The position numbers were made by a program, and so were the translations under genes. A stretch of DNA of 64,000 nucleotides from Carideicomes alvinocaridis (GTDB lineage: Bacteria; Pseudomonadota; Alphaproteobacteria; Rhodobacterales; Rhodobacteraceae): NCBI GenBank assembly GCA_005473895.2, contig SRJI02000019.1, positions 1-64,000 on the forward strand. Direction: 5' to 3'. The notes beneath the pieces are model-generated. The model saw only the letters and a program-made list of their open reading frames with translations, had not been told where the DNA came from and searched no databases. Shown one piece after another: positions 17,618 through 26,054 of this stretch (position 1 is its first letter; each line of letters begins with the position of its first letter).

Positions 17618-18596
17618 CCCGCGCGATCCCGAATCCGGACCCGACACCGGCCATGGCGTGCTGGGCGAACCCTCGCCCCTGGCCACCGGCGCCCTGCCCG
17701 ATCCCATGCCCTCGCGTCCGCCGCGCAGCCAGTGGCGCGACGTCTGGGACCAGTTCAAGACCCACAAGGGCGCGCTGCTGGGAGGCATCATCTTCGTCGC
17801 CATCGTCCTGCTGGTTTTCGTCGGTCCCTGGCTCTGGCCCTACGATCCGACGCAGATCGACATCCGCGCGCGCAACCAGGGGCCGGGCCTCGCGCATCCC
17901 TTCGGCACCGACCAGCTGGGCCGGGACACGCTGGCGCGGATGATGGCGGGCGGGCAGACCTCGGTCTCGGTCGGGCTGGCGGCGATGCTGCTGGCGCTCG
18001 GCCTCGGCTCGCTGATCGGAGTGCTGGCCGGGTTCTTCCGGCGGCTGGACGGCATTCTCATGCGGTTCACCGACCTGTTCCTGGCGCTACCGCTGCTGCC
18101 GCTCCTGCTGGTGATGATGCTGCTCTTCCGCGAACGGCTGAACGCGGCTTTTGGCCCGGAGACGGGGATCTTCATCCTGATCGTGGTGGCGATCGGCGTG
18201 ACCTCGTGGATGCCCACGGCGCGGATCGTGCGCGGCGACGTGCTGGCCCTGAAGGAGCGCGAGTTCATCCTCGCCGCCCGTTCCATCGGCACGACGAACA
18301 CCAAGATGATCCTGCGCCACATCCTGCCCAACGTGCTGTCGCCGATCATGGTCTCGGCCACGCTGGGCATCGCCAACGCCATCATCACCGAAAGCGCGCT
18401 GTCCTTCCTCGGCCTCGGCTTCCCGCCGGATTTCCCCACCTGGGGCCGGCTGCTCTTCGATGCCACCGACTACCTGCAGCAATATCCCGAACGGGTGTTC
18501 TGGCCGGGGCTCGCCATCTCGCTCACGGTGCTGTCGGTCAACTACCTGGGCGACGGGCTGCGCGACGCGCTCGACCCGCGCATCCGGGGGCGCTGA
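17610..18596 (+). CDS. Peptide ABC transporter permease, DppC-like
   Basis: 328-residue permease. A Pro-rich cytoplasmic N-terminus (about 50 residues) precedes the first membrane helix (LLGGIIFVAIVLLVFVGPWLW). The DppC signatures HPFGTDQLGRDTLARMM and LAARSIGTTNTKMILRHILPN (ATPase-contact loop) are clear, and the C-terminus ends NYLGDGLRDALDPRIRGR. It overlaps the DppB-like gene by eight bases. It completes the membrane channel of the importer. Confidence 0.95.
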   Translation: MTDPRDPESGPDTGHGVLGEPSPLATGALPDPMPSRPPRSQWRDVWDQFKTHKGALLGGIIFVAIVLLVFVGPWLWPYDPTQIDIRARNQGPGLAHPFGTDQLGRDTLARMMAGGQTSVSVGLAAMLLALGLGSLIGVLAGFFRRLDGILMRFTDLFLALPLLPLLLVMMLLFRERLNAAFGPETGIFILIVVAIGVTSWMPTARIVRGDVLALKEREFILAARSIGTTNTKMILRHILPNVLSPIMVSATLGIANAIITESALSFLGLGFPPDFPTWGRLLFDATDYLQQYPERVFWPGLAISLTVLSVNYLGDGLRDALDPRIRGR

Positions 18597-18725
18597 GCCG
18601 CGGGATGTATACAGAACGGGCCGCCGGGAGGCGGATCCGGGCCGATATGCGACGGATCCGCCCGCGCTTGCACACCTTCGCCGCGGGGGGTAAGCCTTGC
18701 GCCAACACAATCCGGAGGACTGTCC

Positions 18726-19847
18726 ATGAGCGATCTCACCCCGCCGTTCCGCGCCGACCATGTCGGCAGCCTGCTGCGCCCCAAGGCCATCGCCGAGGCC
18801 CGCAAGAAGCACTACCAGGACGGCACCATGAGCGCGGAAGAGCTCAAGGCGGTCGAGGACGCGGAGATCCCCGCACTGATCAAGATGCAGGAAGGGGTCG
18901 GGCTCAAGGCCGTGACCGACGGCGAGGCGCGCCGCTTCTTCTGGCATTACGACTTCATGGGGATGCTTGACGGGCTCGACATCGAGAACCGCGAAACCGG
19001 CGGCTCGTTCAAGGGCTTCCAGGGCGTCGAGCTGCCCCCGGTCTTCCCGGCGATCAACGGCAAGCTCGACTTCCCCGACGATCACCCGATGCTGGACCAC
19101 TTCAAGTTCGTGGCCTCCCACACCAGCGTCGTCCCCAAGATTTCCATCCCCGGGCCGTCCTGCTGCCATTTCCGCACCGCCCGCGAAGACATCCGCGTGA
19201 AGGATTACGAGGATCACGAGGTGCTGTTCCAGGACATCACCGCGACCTACAAGAAGGCCGTGGCGAAGTTCTACGAGGCCGGCTGCCGCTACCTGCAGAT
19301 GGACGACATCTTCTTCGCCTATCTCTGCGATCCCAAGCACCGCGCCGACAAGGAGGCCGAGGGCTTCGACCCCGATTTCCTGATCACCCGCTACGCCCAG
19401 ATGATGCGCGAGGCGATCGCCGACCGGCCCGCCGACATGACCATCGGCATGCATATGTGCCGCGGCAACTTCCGCTCCACCCACGCGGCGGCGGGCGCCT
19501 ATGACATGGCGGCCGAGGCGATCTTCTCCACCGGGGTCGACATCTTCTTCATGGAGTACGACACCGACCGAGCCGGCGGGCTGGAGCCGCTGAAACTGCT
19601 GCCCAAGGGCAAGCAGCGCGTGATGCCGGGCTTCATCACCACCAAGACCCCCGAGATGGAAAGCCTCGACTGGCTGAAGTCCAAGTTCGACGAGGCGTCG
19701 AAATACTGCGACCTCGACCAGCTGGGCATCGCCCCGCAATGCGGCTTCTCCTCCACCGAGGCGGGCAACGACGTGACCCCGGACGACCAGCGCAAGAAGC
19801 TGGAGCTGGTGGTCCAGACCGCAGAAGCCATCTGGGGCGAAGTCTGA
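18726..19847 (+). CDS. MetE C-terminal-family (cobalamin-independent methionine synthase-like) methyltransferase
   Basis: 373 residues, corresponding only to the catalytic C-terminal half of MetE, as in YxjG/YxjH and core-MetE proteins. The zinc ligands are in place: H243 and C245 in GMHMCRGN, E277 in FMEYDTD and C339 in PQCGF. The N-terminus RADHVGSLLRP is the family's substrate-binding start. It lies 129 bases after the permease genes and ends in a strong terminator, so it may be the last gene of the transporter operon. The methyl donor is unknown: such single-module enzymes do not use the MetE N-terminal domain. Confidence 0.82.
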   Translation: MSDLTPPFRADHVGSLLRPKAIAEARKKHYQDGTMSAEELKAVEDAEIPALIKMQEGVGLKAVTDGEARRFFWHYDFMGMLDGLDIENRETGGSFKGFQGVELPPVFPAINGKLDFPDDHPMLDHFKFVASHTSVVPKISIPGPSCCHFRTAREDIRVKDYEDHEVLFQDITATYKKAVAKFYEAGCRYLQMDDIFFAYLCDPKHRADKEAEGFDPDFLITRYAQMMREAIADRPADMTIGMHMCRGNFRSTHAAAGAYDMAAEAIFSTGVDIFFMEYDTDRAGGLEPLKLLPKGKQRVMPGFITTKTPEMESLDWLKSKFDEASKYCDLDQLGIAPQCGFSSTEAGNDVTPDDQRKKLELVVQTAEAIWGEV

Positions 19848-19874
19848 GGCCAGCGCCGAGGCGAGACATCCGGA

Positions 19875-19904
19875 GGGGCGTGGCGCAGGCCGCGCCCCTT
19901 TTTT
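19875..19904 (+). terminator. Rho-independent terminator of the MetE-like gene
   Basis: Ten-bp stem (19875-19884 with 19889-19898, one G-U pair) with loop GCAG, followed by six T, 27 bases past the stop codon. It closes the rightward transporter/methyltransferase unit. Confidence 0.9.
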
Positions 19905-20075
19905 ACGGATGAGCAAGCCGAGGAATGCCGGTCTTCGCCCAAAAATGCGGCATCCGGCCCGGTCGATGTCGGCCGCAGGTCCGGCGTGCCTTCCGGCGGA
20001 AAATCATTGATTTATAGTCGCCTGTCGGTAAGCCTTGAGAAGGGCGTGAAACCGAGGGCCCAACGGGGGATAAAA

Positions 20076-21098
20076 ATGCACAAAAACAAACCGACTTTCC
20101 TGAACCTGAACCGCCGCAGCCTGCTCATGGGCACGGGTGCCATCGCCGCCTCCGGCCTGCTGCCGCGCGGCCTTCTGGCGCAGGAGCCGATCAGCGTCGC
20201 GGGCATCTACACGGTGCCGGTCGAACAGCAATGGGTCAGCCGCATCCACAAGGCCGCGGAGGCCGCAAAGGCGGACGGCCAGATCACCTATACCTTCTCC
20301 GAGAACACGGCGAACACCGATTACCCCCGCGTGATGCGCGAGTACGCCGAGGGCGGCGCCAAGCTCATCGTGGGCGAGATCTTCGGCGTCGAACAGGAGG
20401 CGCGCGAGGTGGTGCTGGATTATCCCGACACCGCCTTCCTGCTGGGCTCGTCCTTCATGCCGGACCCGGACTACCCGAACCTCGCGGTCTTCGACAACTA
20501 CATCCAGGATGCGTCCTACCTGTCGGGCATCATCGCCGGCGCCATGAGCCAGTCGGGCAATATCGGCATGGTCGGCGGCTTCCCGATCCCCGAGGTCAAC
20601 CGCCTGATGAACGCCTTCATGGCGGGCGTGCGCGAGGTGAAGCCCGACGCCACCTTCCAGGTCAGCTTCATCGGCTCGTGGTTCGATCCGCCGAAGGCCA
20701 AGGAAACCGCCTTCGCCATGATCGAGAACGGCGCCGACCTGCTTTACGCGGAACGCTTCGGCGTGTCGGACGCGGCGCAGGAAAAGGGCGTGCTGGCCAT
20801 CGGCAACGTGATCGACACCCAGTCGGAATATCCCGAAACCGTCGTCGCCTCGGCCATCTGGCATTTCGAGCCGACGCTGCAGGCGGCGCTTTCCGCCATC
20901 TCCGCGGGCGAGTTCAAGGCCGACAATTACGGCGTCTATTCCTTCATGAAGGAAGGCGGCTGTTCGCTGGCCCCGCTCGGCACGTTCGAGGGCAAGGTCC
21001 CCGCCGAGGCCATGCAGATGGTGGAAGAGAAGGAGGCGGCGATCAAGGCGGGCGAGTTCACCGTCGAGATCGACGATTCCGAACCGACCTCGTCCTGA
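20076..21098 (+). CDS. BMP-family ABC transporter substrate-binding lipoprotein-like protein (nucleoside/base importer)
   Basis: 340 residues from ATG 20076, with a GGGGGA SD nine bases ahead. The N-terminus contains a twin-arginine-type signal (NRRSLLMGTGAIAASG), so export is probably by Tat. The BMP (basic membrane protein, PnrA-like) fold is recognised by VAGIYTVPVEQQWVSRIHKA, GGAKLIVGEIFGVEQEAREV, YLSGIIAGAMSQSGNIGMVGGFPIPEVNR and GADLLYAERFGVSDAAQEKG. BMP proteins bind purine or pyrimidine nucleosides or bases. It heads a five-gene operon with ATPase, two permeases and a deaminase. Confidence 0.92.
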   Translation: MHKNKPTFLNLNRRSLLMGTGAIAASGLLPRGLLAQEPISVAGIYTVPVEQQWVSRIHKAAEAAKADGQITYTFSENTANTDYPRVMREYAEGGAKLIVGEIFGVEQEAREVVLDYPDTAFLLGSSFMPDPDYPNLAVFDNYIQDASYLSGIIAGAMSQSGNIGMVGGFPIPEVNRLMNAFMAGVREVKPDATFQVSFIGSWFDPPKAKETAFAMIENGADLLYAERFGVSDAAQEKGVLAIGNVIDTQSEYPETVVASAIWHFEPTLQAALSAISAGEFKADNYGVYSFMKEGGCSLAPLGTFEGKVPAEAMQMVEEKEAAIKAGEFTVEIDDSEPTSS

Positions 21099-21101
21099 TC
21101 C

Positions 21102-22640
21102 ATGGGCGAAGGAAGACAGGCGCAGGAGGTTGTCCTGCGCCTCGACGGCATCACCAAGCGCTTCGGCGCCCTGACCGCCAATGACGGCATCGGCTTCTCC
21201 CTCGCGAAGGGAGAGGTCCTTGCGCTCTTGGGCGAGAACGGCGCGGGCAAGACCACGCTGATGAACATACTCTTCGGCCATTACACCGCCGACGAGGGCC
21301 GCGTGGAGGTCTTTGGCCGCCCCCTGCCCCCGGGCCAGCCCGGCGCGGCGCTGGCGGCGGGCGTCGGCATGGTCCACCAGCATTTCACCCTGGCCGACAA
21401 CATGACCGTGCTGGAGAACATCCTGCTGGGGACCGAACCGCTGTGGAAACTCGGCCTCGGGCGCGGCGCCGCACGGGCGCGGGTGGAGCGGCTGTCGCAC
21501 GATTTCGGCCTTGCCGTGCATCCCGATGCCAAGGTCGGGTCGCTCTCGGTGGGGGAACGCCAGCGGGTGGAGATCCTCAAGGCGCTCTACCGCGATGCGC
21601 GCATCCTCATCCTCGACGAACCGACCGCCGTGCTGACCCCGCAGGAGGCCGAGGCGCTTTTCGCCACGCTGCGCAAGGCGCTGGCGCAGGGGCTATCGGT
21701 CATCTTCATCTCCCACAAGCTGCACGAGGTCATGGCCATCGCCCACCGCGTCGTGGTGCTGCGTCACGGCAGGCTCGTGGGCGAAGTGGCCACCGCCGAC
21801 ACCGACCGCCACCGGCTGGCCGAGATGATGGTGGGCGCCGAGATCGCCGCGCCCGCCCCGCGCGAGGCGGTGCCCGGCCCCGCGCTCCTGTCCCTGCGCG
21901 GCGTCAGTACCGCGGGCGAGGGCAACAGCCCCGGCCTGCGCGCGCTCGACCTCGATCTGCGGGCGGGCCAGATCACCGGGCTCGCGGGCGTCTCGGGCAA
22001 CGGACAGGGCGCGCTGGCCGAGCTGCTGTCGGGCCTCGTTGCGCCCATTTCGGGCGAGATGCGCGTGGCCGACCGCCCCGTCGCCCGATGGACCCCTCGC
22101 GAGGCGCTCGCCGCCCGCATCGGCCGCATCCCCGAGGACCGGCACCGCACCGGCACAATCGCCGATTTCACCCTGACCGAGAACGCGGTGCTGGAAAGCT
22201 ACCGCGACGAGCCCTTCGCCCGCACCGGCCTGATGGACTGGACCGCCGCCCGCGGCCATGCCGAGCGGATCATCCAGCGCTACGACGTGCGCTGCCCGGG
22301 CCCCGAGACGCGGATCCGGCTGCTTTCGGGGGGCAACATGCAGAAACTCATCCTCGGCCGCGCGCTGGAGGCCGAGCCGCGGATCATCCTCGCCAACCAG
22401 CCGGTCCGGGGCCTCGACATCGGCGCGGTGACCTACGTGCAGGAGCGGCTGATCGCGGCCCGGGACGAGGGCGCGGCGGTGCTGCTGATCTCCGAGGACC
22501 TGGACGAGATCCTCGCGCTATCGGACGTGATCCGCGTGATCTCGGACGGGCGGCTGTCGCCGGAATTCCCGCGCGGCTCGAAGACGCCCGCCGAGCTGGG
22601 GCAATGGATGGCCGGACAGGGCTTCGACCATGCGGCTTGA
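21102..22640 (+). CDS. BMP-type ABC transporter two-domain ATPase (NupO/YufO-like)
   Basis: 512 residues with two RbsA-like ATPase modules. Module 1: Walker A GENGAGKTTL, signature SVGERQRV, Walker B ILILDEPTAVLT. Module 2 has a degenerate P-loop (GVSGNGQGALAEL), signature LSGGNMQKLILGRAL and a Walker B-like IILANQPVRGLD in which the usual acidic residue is Asn-Gln. This asymmetry is normal for the family. It begins three bases after the binding-protein stop and overlaps the next permease by 11 bases. Confidence 0.93.
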   Translation: MGEGRQAQEVVLRLDGITKRFGALTANDGIGFSLAKGEVLALLGENGAGKTTLMNILFGHYTADEGRVEVFGRPLPPGQPGAALAAGVGMVHQHFTLADNMTVLENILLGTEPLWKLGLGRGAARARVERLSHDFGLAVHPDAKVGSLSVGERQRVEILKALYRDARILILDEPTAVLTPQEAEALFATLRKALAQGLSVIFISHKLHEVMAIAHRVVVLRHGRLVGEVATADTDRHRLAEMMVGAEIAAPAPREAVPGPALLSLRGVSTAGEGNSPGLRALDLDLRAGQITGLAGVSGNGQGALAELLSGLVAPISGEMRVADRPVARWTPREALAARIGRIPEDRHRTGTIADFTLTENAVLESYRDEPFARTGLMDWTAARGHAERIIQRYDVRCPGPETRIRLLSGGNMQKLILGRALEAEPRIILANQPVRGLDIGAVTYVQERLIAARDEGAAVLLISEDLDEILALSDVIRVISDGRLSPEFPRGSKTPAELGQWMAGQGFDHAA

Positions 22641-23676
22641 ACCGATCGCCAACCCGGGCCTCGCACGCTCTGCCGGGCTGCCCGCGGCGGCCATCGCGCT
22701 GACCGTGGTGGTGGCCTCGCTGCTGGCACTGCTGGCAGGCGCCGATCCCCTCGCCACGCTGGGGCTGATCCTCAAGGGCGCGGCGGGATCGAAATTCGCC
22801 CTGCTGGAAACGCTGAACCGCGCCACGCCGCTCATCTTCACCGGCCTCGCCGTCGCGGTGGCCTTCCGCGCCAAGCTCTGGAACATCGGCGCCGAGGCGC
22901 AGCTCTATGCGGGCGCGCTGCTGACCGTGCTGGTGGGCACGCAGCTGGGCCTGCCCGGCCCGGTGGCCCTGCCGCTCATGGCGCTTGCGGCGATCCTCGC
23001 CGGGGCGCTCACGCTGCTGGGACCCGTGCTGCTCAAGACCCGGCTGGGCGTGGACGAGGTGGTGACCACGCTGCTTCTCAACTTCATCATGCTGCTCTTC
23101 ATCTCCATGCTGCTCGAAGGCCCGCTCAAGGATCCCTTGGGCATGGGCTGGCCGAAATCCGAGGCGCTGCCCCGGGATGCCCGCCTGCCCCGCATCGTCG
23201 ACGGGCTGCGGCTGCATTGGGGCTTCGGCCTCGCGCTGATCTGCGCCCTGGGCACCTGGGTCATCCAGACCCGGACCACGCTGGGTTACGAAATCCGCGC
23301 CACCGGGCTCAACCTGCAGGGCGCGCGCTTTGCCGGCATTCCGGTCAATGCGGTGATGGTCAAGACCGCGCTTATCTCGGGCGGCCTCGCGGCGCTTGCG
23401 GGGTTCTCCGAGGTGGCGGGCCTCAAGGGGAACCTGACGCTCGATATCAGCCCCGGCTTCGGCTACACCGGCATCATCGTCGCCATGCTGGCCATGCTGA
23501 ACCCGCTGGGCGTCGTCGTCTCGGCGATCTTCGTGGCGGGCATCTTCGTGGGCGCCGACAGCATGTCCCGCGCCGCCGAGGTGCCGACCTACATCGCCGA
23601 CATCCTGCTCGCCACGGCGCTGCTTTTCATGGTGCTGGCGATCATGCTGACGCGCTTCCGCGTGGTGAGGGGGTAG
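22630..23676 (+). CDS. BMP-type ABC transporter permease 1 (NupP/YufP-like)
   Basis: 348-residue membrane protein of the RbsC/BPD_transp_2 superfamily. Multiple hydrophobic segments begin AIALTVVVASLLALLAG. The conserved AVAFRAKLWNIGAEAQLYAGAL and TTLLLNFIMLLFI blocks, and the C-terminal loop GYEIRATGLNLQGARFAGI followed by GFGYTGIIVAMLAMLNPLGV, are diagnostic for nucleoside-type BMP permeases. It forms the channel with the next gene and is embedded in a coupled operon. Confidence 0.93.
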   Translation: MRLEPIANPGLARSAGLPAAAIALTVVVASLLALLAGADPLATLGLILKGAAGSKFALLETLNRATPLIFTGLAVAVAFRAKLWNIGAEAQLYAGALLTVLVGTQLGLPGPVALPLMALAAILAGALTLLGPVLLKTRLGVDEVVTTLLLNFIMLLFISMLLEGPLKDPLGMGWPKSEALPRDARLPRIVDGLRLHWGFGLALICALGTWVIQTRTTLGYEIRATGLNLQGARFAGIPVNAVMVKTALISGGLAALAGFSEVAGLKGNLTLDISPGFGYTGIIVAMLAMLNPLGVVVSAIFVAGIFVGADSMSRAAEVPTYIADILLATALLFMVLAIMLTRFRVVRG

Positions 23677-23677
23677 C

Positions 23678-24622
23678 ATGGACCTGATCGACATCCTGCT
23701 CTCGGCCAGCTTCTGGGCCGCGGTGATCCGCATCGCCTCTCCGCTGATCTTCGCCACGATGGGCGAGCTGATCTGCGAACGCGCGGGCGTTCTGAACCTC
23801 GGGATCGAGGGGATCATGGTGGCCGGCGCCTTCGCCGGCTGGGTCGCCGTCTATGCCGGGCTGCCGCTCTGGTGGGGCGTGGCGGTGGCGATGCTGGTGG
23901 GCATGGCCTTCGGACTGGTCCACGGCGTGCTGACCGTGCCCTTCGGCCTGTCGCAGCACGTGGTGGGGCTGGGCATCACCATGCTGGCCACCGCCGCCGC
24001 CTATTACGCCTACCGCATCGCCCTGCCCGAGGTCACCACGCCCCCCCGGATCGAGCCCTTCCAGCCGCTCGACATGGGGTGGCTGACGGACATCCCGGTG
24101 GTGGGACAGGCGCTCTTCGGGCAAACGGCGCTCACCTACCTGGCGCTGCTGGTCGCGCTGGCGACGGGCCTGGTGCTCTACCGCACGCCGCTGGGCCTGG
24201 CCCTGCGCGCGGCGGGCGAGAACCCGTCGGCAGTGGAGGCGCAGGGGCTGTCGGTCACCGGCATCCGCATCGGCGCGGTGGTCGTGGGCTCGGGCCTGAT
24301 GGCTGTGGGCGGGGCGTTCCTGACCATGTCGGCCTTTTCGTCGTTCTTCTTCGAGATGGTGAACGGCCGCGGCTGGATCTGCATCGCGCTGGTGGTCTTC
24401 GGCGCCTGGGCGCCCGGCAAGGCGGTGCTGGGCGCGCTGCTCTTCGCGGGGTTCGACGCGCTGCAGATCCGCCTGCAGCAGACCGGCCTGGGCGCCGTCG
24501 TGCCCTACCAGGTCTTCCTCATGGTGCCCTATATCCTGTCGATCCTCGCCCTCGTGCTCATGTCCCGCCGCGCCGAGGTGCCCGCCGCCCTGATGACCCC
24601 CTACAATCGCGGAGAACGCTGA
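23678..24622 (+). CDS. BMP-type ABC transporter permease 2 (NupQ/YufQ-like)
   Basis: 314-residue membrane protein. It starts after one spacer base from the previous stop. Diagnostic segments: SPLIFATMGELICERAGVLNLGIEGIMV at the N-terminus, LALRAAGENPSAVEAQGLSV in the cytoplasmic loop and GRGWICIALVVFGAWAPGKAVLGA. Its stop codon shares a base with the deaminase start (TGATG), so transporter and enzyme are translated together, strong evidence that the importer brings in the enzyme's substrate or a precursor. Confidence 0.94.
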   Translation: MDLIDILLSASFWAAVIRIASPLIFATMGELICERAGVLNLGIEGIMVAGAFAGWVAVYAGLPLWWGVAVAMLVGMAFGLVHGVLTVPFGLSQHVVGLGITMLATAAAYYAYRIALPEVTTPPRIEPFQPLDMGWLTDIPVVGQALFGQTALTYLALLVALATGLVLYRTPLGLALRAAGENPSAVEAQGLSVTGIRIGAVVVGSGLMAVGGAFLTMSAFSSFFFEMVNGRGWICIALVVFGAWAPGKAVLGALLFAGFDALQIRLQQTGLGAVVPYQVFLMVPYILSILALVLMSRRAEVPAALMTPYNRGER

Positions 24623-25905
24623 TGGCCGAATTCGACATCCTGGTCCGGGGCGGCACCCTGCCCGAGGGCGGCGTGGCCGATATCGGCATCACCGGCGACC
24701 GGATCGCCGCCATCGGCGCGCTCGGCGCCGCCAGCGCCGGCCGGGTGATCGACGCCACGGGCGACCTCGTCTCGCCGCCTTTCGTCGATCCCCATTTCCA
24801 CCTCGATGCGACGCTCTCCTACGGCACGCCGCGGATCAACGCCTCCGGCACCCTGCTCGAGGGCATCGCTCTCTGGGGCGAGCTCAAGGCCGAGACCAAT
24901 GTGAAGGCGATGGTGGAGCGCGCGCTCGCCTATTGCGACTGGGCGGTGAGCATGGGGCTGCTCGCCATCCGCTCCCACGTGGATACCTGCGACGACGAGT
25001 TGAAGGGCGTGCAGGCGCTGCTCGAGGTGCGGGAGAAGGTGAAGCCCTATCTGGACCTGCAGCTCGTGGCCTTCCCGCAGGACGGGTTCTACCGCGACCC
25101 CACGGCGGCGGCGAACACGATCCGCGCCCTCGACATGGGCGTCGACGTGGTGGGCGGCATCCCGCATTTCGAGCGGACGATGGAGGAGGGCCGCGCCTCG
25201 GTCCGCGCGCTCTGCGAGATCGCGGCAGAGCGCGGGCTGCTCGTCGACATGCATTGCGACGAGACCGACGATCCGCTGTCCCGACACGTGGAGACGCTGG
25301 CCTACGAGACGCAGCGCCTGGGCCTGCAGGGCCGCGTCGCGGGCTCGCACCTGACCTCCATGCATTCGATGGACAATTACTACGTCTCCAAGCTCCTGCC
25401 GCTGATGGCCGAGGCGGAGCTGGCGGCGATCCCCAACCCGCTCATCAACATCATGCTGCAGGGCCGCCACGACAGCTACCCCAAGCGCCGGGGGCTCACC
25501 CGGGTGAAGGAGATGCAGGCCCAGGGCATCCGCGTCGGCTGGGGGCAGGATTGCGTGCGCGATCCGTGGTACCCGCTGGGCACGGCCGACATGCTCGACG
25601 TGGCCTTCATGGGGCTGCACGTGGCGCAGATGTCCTCCCCGCAGGAGATGCGACGCTGCTTCGACATGGTGACCACGGAGAACGCGGCAATCCTGCACCT
25701 CGCGGATTACGGGCTGCACGAAGGCGCCATGGCCTCGCTCGTGGTGCTCGACGCGGGCGACCCGGTGGAGGCATTGCGCCTGCGTCCCGACCGGCTCTGC
25801 GTGATCTCGAAGGGCAAGGTGGTGTCGGAAAAGGCGCGCAACGATGCCCGCCTCTCCCTGCCCGGCCGCCCGGACGACGTGCGACGCCGCCACCGGGCGG
25901 AGTGA
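24622..25905 (+). CDS. CodA-like cytosine deaminase, predicted 5-methylcytosine deaminase type
   Basis: 427-residue amidohydrolase closely matching E. coli CodA in its motifs. Metal and catalytic residues: H58 and H60 (PHFHLDAT), Q153 (AFPQDGF), H211 and E214 (HCDETDD), H243 (GSHLTSM), D310 (GWGQDCVRDPW). The residue after D310 is Cys311. In CodA this is Asp314, the residue that excludes 5-methyl substrates; homologues lacking it, including one from Rhodobacter sphaeroides, were shown to deaminate 5-methylcytosine to thymine. Start ATG 24622 (MAEFDILVRGG) overlaps the permease stop. The BMP importer upstream fits base or nucleoside uptake. Confidence 0.85.
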   Translation: MAEFDILVRGGTLPEGGVADIGITGDRIAAIGALGAASAGRVIDATGDLVSPPFVDPHFHLDATLSYGTPRINASGTLLEGIALWGELKAETNVKAMVERALAYCDWAVSMGLLAIRSHVDTCDDELKGVQALLEVREKVKPYLDLQLVAFPQDGFYRDPTAAANTIRALDMGVDVVGGIPHFERTMEEGRASVRALCEIAAERGLLVDMHCDETDDPLSRHVETLAYETQRLGLQGRVAGSHLTSMHSMDNYYVSKLLPLMAEAELAAIPNPLINIMLQGRHDSYPKRRGLTRVKEMQAQGIRVGWGQDCVRDPWYPLGTADMLDVAFMGLHVAQMSSPQEMRRCFDMVTTENAAILHLADYGLHEGAMASLVVLDAGDPVEALRLRPDRLCVISKGKVVSEKARNDARLSLPGRPDDVRRRHRAE

Positions 25906-25908
25906 GCG

Positions 25909-25941
25909 CTTCTTCTGACCAGAAATATCCCCGCCGGAGGC
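25909..25941. repeat. 33-bp dispersed repeat, copy 1
   Basis: A 33-base element starting CTTCTTCTGACC and ending CCCGCCGGAGGC, four bases after the deaminase stop. A second copy in opposite orientation at 54082-54114 differs at one base. Both copies are intergenic, next to a gene or operon 3' end. Confidence 0.8.
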
Positions 25942-26001
25942 TCTTGCCCGTCCGGCAAGCGGAACGGCCCGGCAAGGCCCCTTCCCTTGCCATCGCTCCC
26001 C

Positions 26002-26050
26002 CAAGAGTTTTGAACCAAAACTCTTGCAAGACTTTTCATTGAAAAGTCTT
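26002..26050. repeat. Two tandem perfect hairpins between convergent operons
   Basis: Hairpin 1: 11-bp arms CAAGAGTTTTG (26002-26012) and its complement (26016-26026), loop AAC. Hairpin 2: 10-bp arms AAGACTTTTC (26028-26037) and complement (26041-26050), loop ATT. They share a related design and sit between the 3' ends of the rightward deaminase operon and the leftward catabolic operon. A bidirectional terminator is likely: each arm carries a TTTT run. Confidence 0.75.
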
Positions 26051-26054
26051 CAGC

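Noticed and set aside
18597-18725. Possible SAM/SAH-type riboswitch before the MetE-like gene
   Set aside because: Only a 9-bp inverted repeat (GGCGGATCC, 18630-18638 with 18654-18662) is seen; none of the conserved SAM-II or SAM/SAH riboswitch core sequences could be matched.
18690-20040. Shared GGTAAGCCTTG upstream of the MetE-like gene and of the BMP gene
   Set aside because: An 11-base match at different distances from the starts with no symmetry. It may be chance and cannot be supported as an operator from two instances.
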